From assembly GCA_963699105.1 (NCBI GenBank), contig CAVOTI010000003.1, positions 248,001 to 312,000 on the forward strand: 64,000 nt of DNA. Direction: 5' to 3'. A program made the translations under genes and the position numbers. Of this stretch, positions 61,559 through 64,000 are shown one piece after another (positions within the stretch are counted from its first letter, which is position 1; each line of letters starts with the position of its first letter). The stretch is from Bog-756 sp963699105. GTDB lineage: Bacteria > Actinomycetota > Acidimicrobiia > Acidimicrobiales > RAAP-2. Below the pieces are notes generated by a model that did not search any database, had not been told where the DNA came from, and worked only from the letters and a program-made list of their open reading frames with translations.

Positions 61559-62575
61559 TCAGGAGGGAGGGCCCGCGGGAGGTGGGACAGCCCCCGGATA
61601 GGGCAGGCGGCCGATGGATCGGAGATAGTCAACGGTGTCGCCCAGGGTCTCGATCAACGGCCGATACGACACTCCGAGGTCCTCCAGCGTCCCGGAATCG
61701 TCGGTGGGCACGTAGCCGGTCATTATCAGTGCGACCTCTTCGGACAGGGGGATGTCGACCACCTCTCCCTTTTGGCGCTGCTCATCGAGCTGGCGGCCCA
61801 GATCGACCATCTGCTGCACGCTGACCTCTTGACGAAGGACTTCGACTCCTGCGGCCTCACCGAGCAGATCGGTCCACTCGATCCAAGACAGATACTGTCC
61901 CCCGGCCAGGTACCGCCGGGGACCCCTACCGGGTTCGACGGCTTTGGCCAGCATGTCGGCGATGTCCCGGACGTCGACCACTCCGGTGCCCCCAGGCGGT
62001 GTCAACATCAAGGCGTCGAGGGCGCTGACGACGGCGTGGAAGCTTCCCTGCAGATGGGGGGACGTGGGTCCGTAGGCGCCGCCGAGGAGGAAGCTGGTGA
62101 GTGGGGCGCCCTCGGCCTGCAGGGAACGGACGAACAGCTCCACCTCCTGTTTCGACGCGCCGTAGGCGGAGAGCGGCGTGGCCAGCTCGGACGACGGGGT
62201 GACGATCGGCTCCGACGTCGGGAGATACACCGTGACGGTGGAGGTGTAGATGATCGGGTCGAGCCCACGGGCCACCGCTTCACCGATCACCGTCTTGCTA
62301 CCCACCACGTTCACATTGGACGTCGGGTCGGATCCGAGGGGGATCTCGGCGGCCGCGTGGACGACGGCCTCACATCCGTCGAGGGCGGCTACCACCGATC
62401 GGTGGTCGGTCACATCGCCCTGGACGCTCTCGGCCTCCACCCCGTGTGGCTCCAGGACGGGTCCGACCCGCTCCGGTCTCCGGGCCAGGACCCTCACTTG
62501 GTGGCCGTGCCGGACCAGGGCGGCCACCGTATGTGAACCGATGAAGCCGGTGCCCCCGGTGACCAGTACCTTCAC
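61559..62575 (-). CDS. NAD-dependent epimerase/dehydratase (extended SDR)
   Basis: A 338-residue extended SDR. It begins directly with the nucleotide motif VLVTGGTGFIGSHTVAALV, then VVHAAAEIPLGSDPTSNVNV, and the active-site pair Tyr-x3-Lys in LSAYGASKQEVELFV. A C-terminal substrate domain follows. The frame is open for another 128 codons upstream, but GTG 62575 is preferred because AGGAGGGG lies 3 bases before it and the Rossmann fold starts there. The substrate (sugar nucleotide, flavonoid-like or sterol) is not determined. Confidence 0.9.
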   Translation of the reverse strand: MKVLVTGGTGFIGSHTVAALVRHGHQVRVLARRPERVGPVLEPHGVEAESVQGDVTDHRSVVAALDGCEAVVHAAAEIPLGSDPTSNVNVVGSKTVIGEAVARGLDPIIYTSTVTVYLPTSEPIVTPSSELATPLSAYGASKQEVELFVRSLQAEGAPLTSFLLGGAYGPTSPHLQGSFHAVVSALDALMLTPPGGTGVVDVRDIADMLAKAVEPGRGPRRYLAGGQYLSWIEWTDLLGEAAGVEVLRQEVSVQQMVDLGRQLDEQRQKGEVVDIPLSEEVALIMTGYVPTDDSGTLEDLGVSYRPLIETLGDTVDYLRSIGRLPYPGAVPPPAGPPS

Positions 62576-62926
62576 CGCCCGCCCCTCCTGACATCGCTGG
62601 CCATGATGGCCTCCGGCCTCCGGGATGCGACTCGTACCATCGGGTTCAGTGGGCAGCTTCGGACAGCCGGAGTTGGTCCCGCCACGCAGAACATCGGGGC
62701 CATCCCCGTTCGAACAGACACTCAGTCCCCCCGCGCTCTCGAGGGGCGAACTGTACCGGACGTACCCGGACGGCGGCGAAGGGACGATCGCCTCAGTTGA
62801 TTCCGAGGTGGCGCGGCGGGTGGGCCGGGAGCGGGAGTCCGAACCCGTCCTTGTCCGCCCCCTTCGGGACGTGCCACCGATGATCCGTCGATGCCGGTCT
62901 GCCAAGAGTTGCCACGACCGGTTGGC
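62576..62926. other. Intergenic region between SDR and PadR genes
   Basis: A 351-base divergent gap. The end adjoining the SDR holds its ribosome site. Open frames continue on both strands but show no conserved protein and no good starts. No RNA gene or repeat was recognised. The PadR promoter begins at 62927. Confidence 0.55.
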
Positions 62927-62955
62927 TTGACATATACCGGCTATCGGCATATACA
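62927..62955 (+). promoter_or_regulatory. Consensus promoter with PadR-type palindrome, leaderless
   Basis: TTGACA (62927-62932), a 17-base spacer and TATACA (62950-62955). The palindrome ATATACCG-GCTAT-CGGCATAT (one mismatch) fills the spacer and -10. The expected transcription start, 6-7 bases after the -10, coincides with GTG 62962, so the PadR message is probably leaderless. The palindrome is a probable autoregulatory site. Confidence 0.78.
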
Positions 62956-62961
62956 GCAACG

Positions 62962-63291
62962 GTGACTTCGGAGATGCGAGGACCGTCCTTCTTCGTCCTC
63001 ACCGCCCTGGCCGACGGGCCCCGACACGGTTATGGAGTCATCCGGGAGGTCGAACGACTGTCCGATGGAAGGACGAGGCTGCGAGCCGGGACGCTGTACG
63101 CCGCATTTGACCGCCTGTCCGCCGAGGGTCTGATCGAAGTGGCCAACGAGGAAGTCGTCGATGGTCGCCTTCGACGGAACTACCAGCTCACCGAATCGGG
63201 GAGGGCGGTGCTCAGTGCCGAGTCGCGCCGTCGTGTGGCCATCTCGAGGGAGGCGCTGCGGCGCCTCCGCCTCTCGGGAGGCTACGGGTGA
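62962..63291 (+). CDS. PadR-family transcriptional regulator (short form)
   Basis: A 109-residue PadR consisting almost only of the winged helix: PSFFVLTALADGPRHGYGVI, then LRAGTLYAAFDRLSAEGLIE and the wing RRNYQLTESGRAVL. It has one short C-terminal helix, the s-PadR subfamily. GTG 62962 is favoured by the promoter geometry; ATG 62974 is an alternative. The stop overlaps the next start (GTGA, 63288-63291), so it is translated with a membrane partner. Confidence 0.92.
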   Translation: MTSEMRGPSFFVLTALADGPRHGYGVIREVERLSDGRTRLRAGTLYAAFDRLSAEGLIEVANEEVVDGRLRRNYQLTESGRAVLSAESRRRVAISREALRRLRLSGGYG

Positions 63292-63851
63292 GCAGATCCG
63301 AGCGGCGCTATCGGCGGTGGCTTCGCTTCTACCCGAAGGAGTACCGCCACGCCCGAGGGGAGGAAATCCTCACGACCCTGCTCGAAGCCCGTTCCGACCG
63401 GGGTCGGCTGTCCCTCGCCGACCTCCTTCACATAACGACGCACGGCACCTACGTGCGGGCCTGGTCGATGGCCAGGCGCTGGCGGGCGGCAAGGCTGCCG
63501 AGATCCGTCTACGTCGCCACTCTGGTGATAGCCATCCTCGCCGCCCTCAATCTCCTGGCTGCCGCCTTCCCCCACAACGGTCCCCAGAATCAGAGCTCTC
63601 ACCTCGACAACATCGTCGTGGGATTCGTGTTCGTCGGGATCGATCTCCTCCTGTGGGCGTGGTCCAGGCGCCTCTATCCCCTGGCCATGGGCGTCCTCGC
63701 GGTCGTCGTGGCCACATCGGCGGTGACCGTCGACCTTTCCCGGGATGTGTACGCCGTCGTCCCGCTCGTACTGCTCGTGGTCGGCCGGAAGCGGTACATG
63801 GCGCGGATTCCGATGGTCGAGCTGCCCCCGGGACCCCGCAAGGTGGTCTGA
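63288..63851 (+). CDS. PadR-partner membrane protein, 187 residues
   Basis: The N-terminal 60 residues are soluble and basic (RRYRRWLRFYPKEYRHARGE, then EILTTLLEARSD), a pattern often found in proteins encoded just after short PadR genes. About four helices follow: residues 75-95, 108-128, 130-150 and 155-168. It ends with a short polar tail. GTG 63288 overlaps the PadR stop. Function is unknown; such pairs are thought to act in envelope-stress or signalling, which is inference. The last 149 bases of the window after it show no gene. Confidence 0.75.
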   Translation: MSRSERRYRRWLRFYPKEYRHARGEEILTTLLEARSDRGRLSLADLLHITTHGTYVRAWSMARRWRAARLPRSVYVATLVIAILAALNLLAAAFPHNGPQNQSSHLDNIVVGFVFVGIDLLLWAWSRRLYPLAMGVLAVVVATSAVTVDLSRDVYAVVPLVLLVVGRKRYMARIPMVELPPGPRKVV

Positions 63852-64000
63852 TCTGGCGGGGCGCGTTGAGTCCCCTCGCTCGTTCTGATCCGTCCGACAA
63901 CCGAGTTCGGTCATGGCAGAAAGAGTGGGATATTTGGCATTGCCGCCATCGATCGGCGGGGGGACAATGGGGGCGATGCCGAGCCGATCCGTCGTTGTCG

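Noticed and set aside
61559..62959. A 466-residue version of the SDR starting near 62959.
   Set aside because: The Rossmann motif and a strong ribosome site sit at GTG 62575; the upstream frame has no conserved content.
46211..64000. A genomic island integrated at tRNA-Lys.
   Set aside because: No integrase, transposase, phage gene or direct repeat of the tRNA 3' end was seen. Left as an open boundary only.

Overview
The window is GC-rich, with mostly G/C third codon positions. It comes from an actinobacterium, most likely of the class Acidimicrobiia. The evidence is a 14-gene nuo operon, a rex-hem operon of the streptomycete type, mycothiol glycosyltransferase MshA, Ni-superoxide dismutase with its SodX protease, an RsiG-like anti-sigma protein, and the FGDA-repeat secreted proteins common in that class. 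Class-level placement is inference.

Layout. 1-7.1 kb (mostly + strand): end of a ClC channel gene, a GAP-family membrane protein, a channel-like protein, a DUF2252 gene (- strand), and a PadR/ABC-exporter operon with a clear palindromic operator. 7.3-24.5 kb (- strand): a LapA-domain gene and complete nuoA-N, with nearly all junctions overlapping by 1-4 bases. 24.7-26.0 kb (+): a geranylgeranyl-reductase-family flavoprotein (menaquinone side-chain reductase type), divergent from nuoA. 26.1-28.4 kb (-): a large uncharacterised single-pass membrane protein that is visible only after frameshifts are repaired. 28.7-37.6 kb (-): rex-hemA-hemC-cobA-hemD-DUF2079-hemB-hemL, a tetrapyrrole operon. 37.8-43.2 kb (-): SAM hydroxide adenosyltransferase, proC, YbjN, mshA, XRE regulator, RsiG-like protein and sodX, with sodN divergent. 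43.8-46.3 kb: small membrane protein, DksA/TraR-like protein, beta-propeller lipoprotein, GNAT and tRNA-Lys(UUU).

Beyond the tRNA (46.3-64 kb) the content turns accessory: a chimeric VOC remnant, two TetR genes with palindromic operators, YceI, a MarR/ABC module, two orphan branched-chain-type binding proteins, a GH16-like secreted protein with a propeller, an esterase, a three-gene catabolic-looking operon, an SDR and a PadR/membrane-protein pair. No integrase, transposase, phage gene or CRISPR array was seen.

Sequence quality matters here. About thirty single-base frameshifts break nuoH-nuoC, the flavoprotein, the membrane protein, hemL, hemB and the DUF2079 gene (15.2-32 kb), and a few more break genes at 42.15 and 48-53 kb. 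Conserved residues continue in the alternative frame each time, so I treat these as intact genes carrying assembly or sequencing indels, not as pseudogenes. Coordinates of broken genes span start codon to true stop.

Functionally, NADH dehydrogenase, a quinone-modifying enzyme, redox-sensing Rex, haem synthesis, mycothiol and Ni-SOD form a respiration and redox-defence block. The most notable single item is the RsiG-like protein (42170-42712), which carries two copies of the c-di-GMP-binding signature. The most notable unexplained element is a bipartite palindromic motif found twice, at 7174-7225 and 37684-37731.
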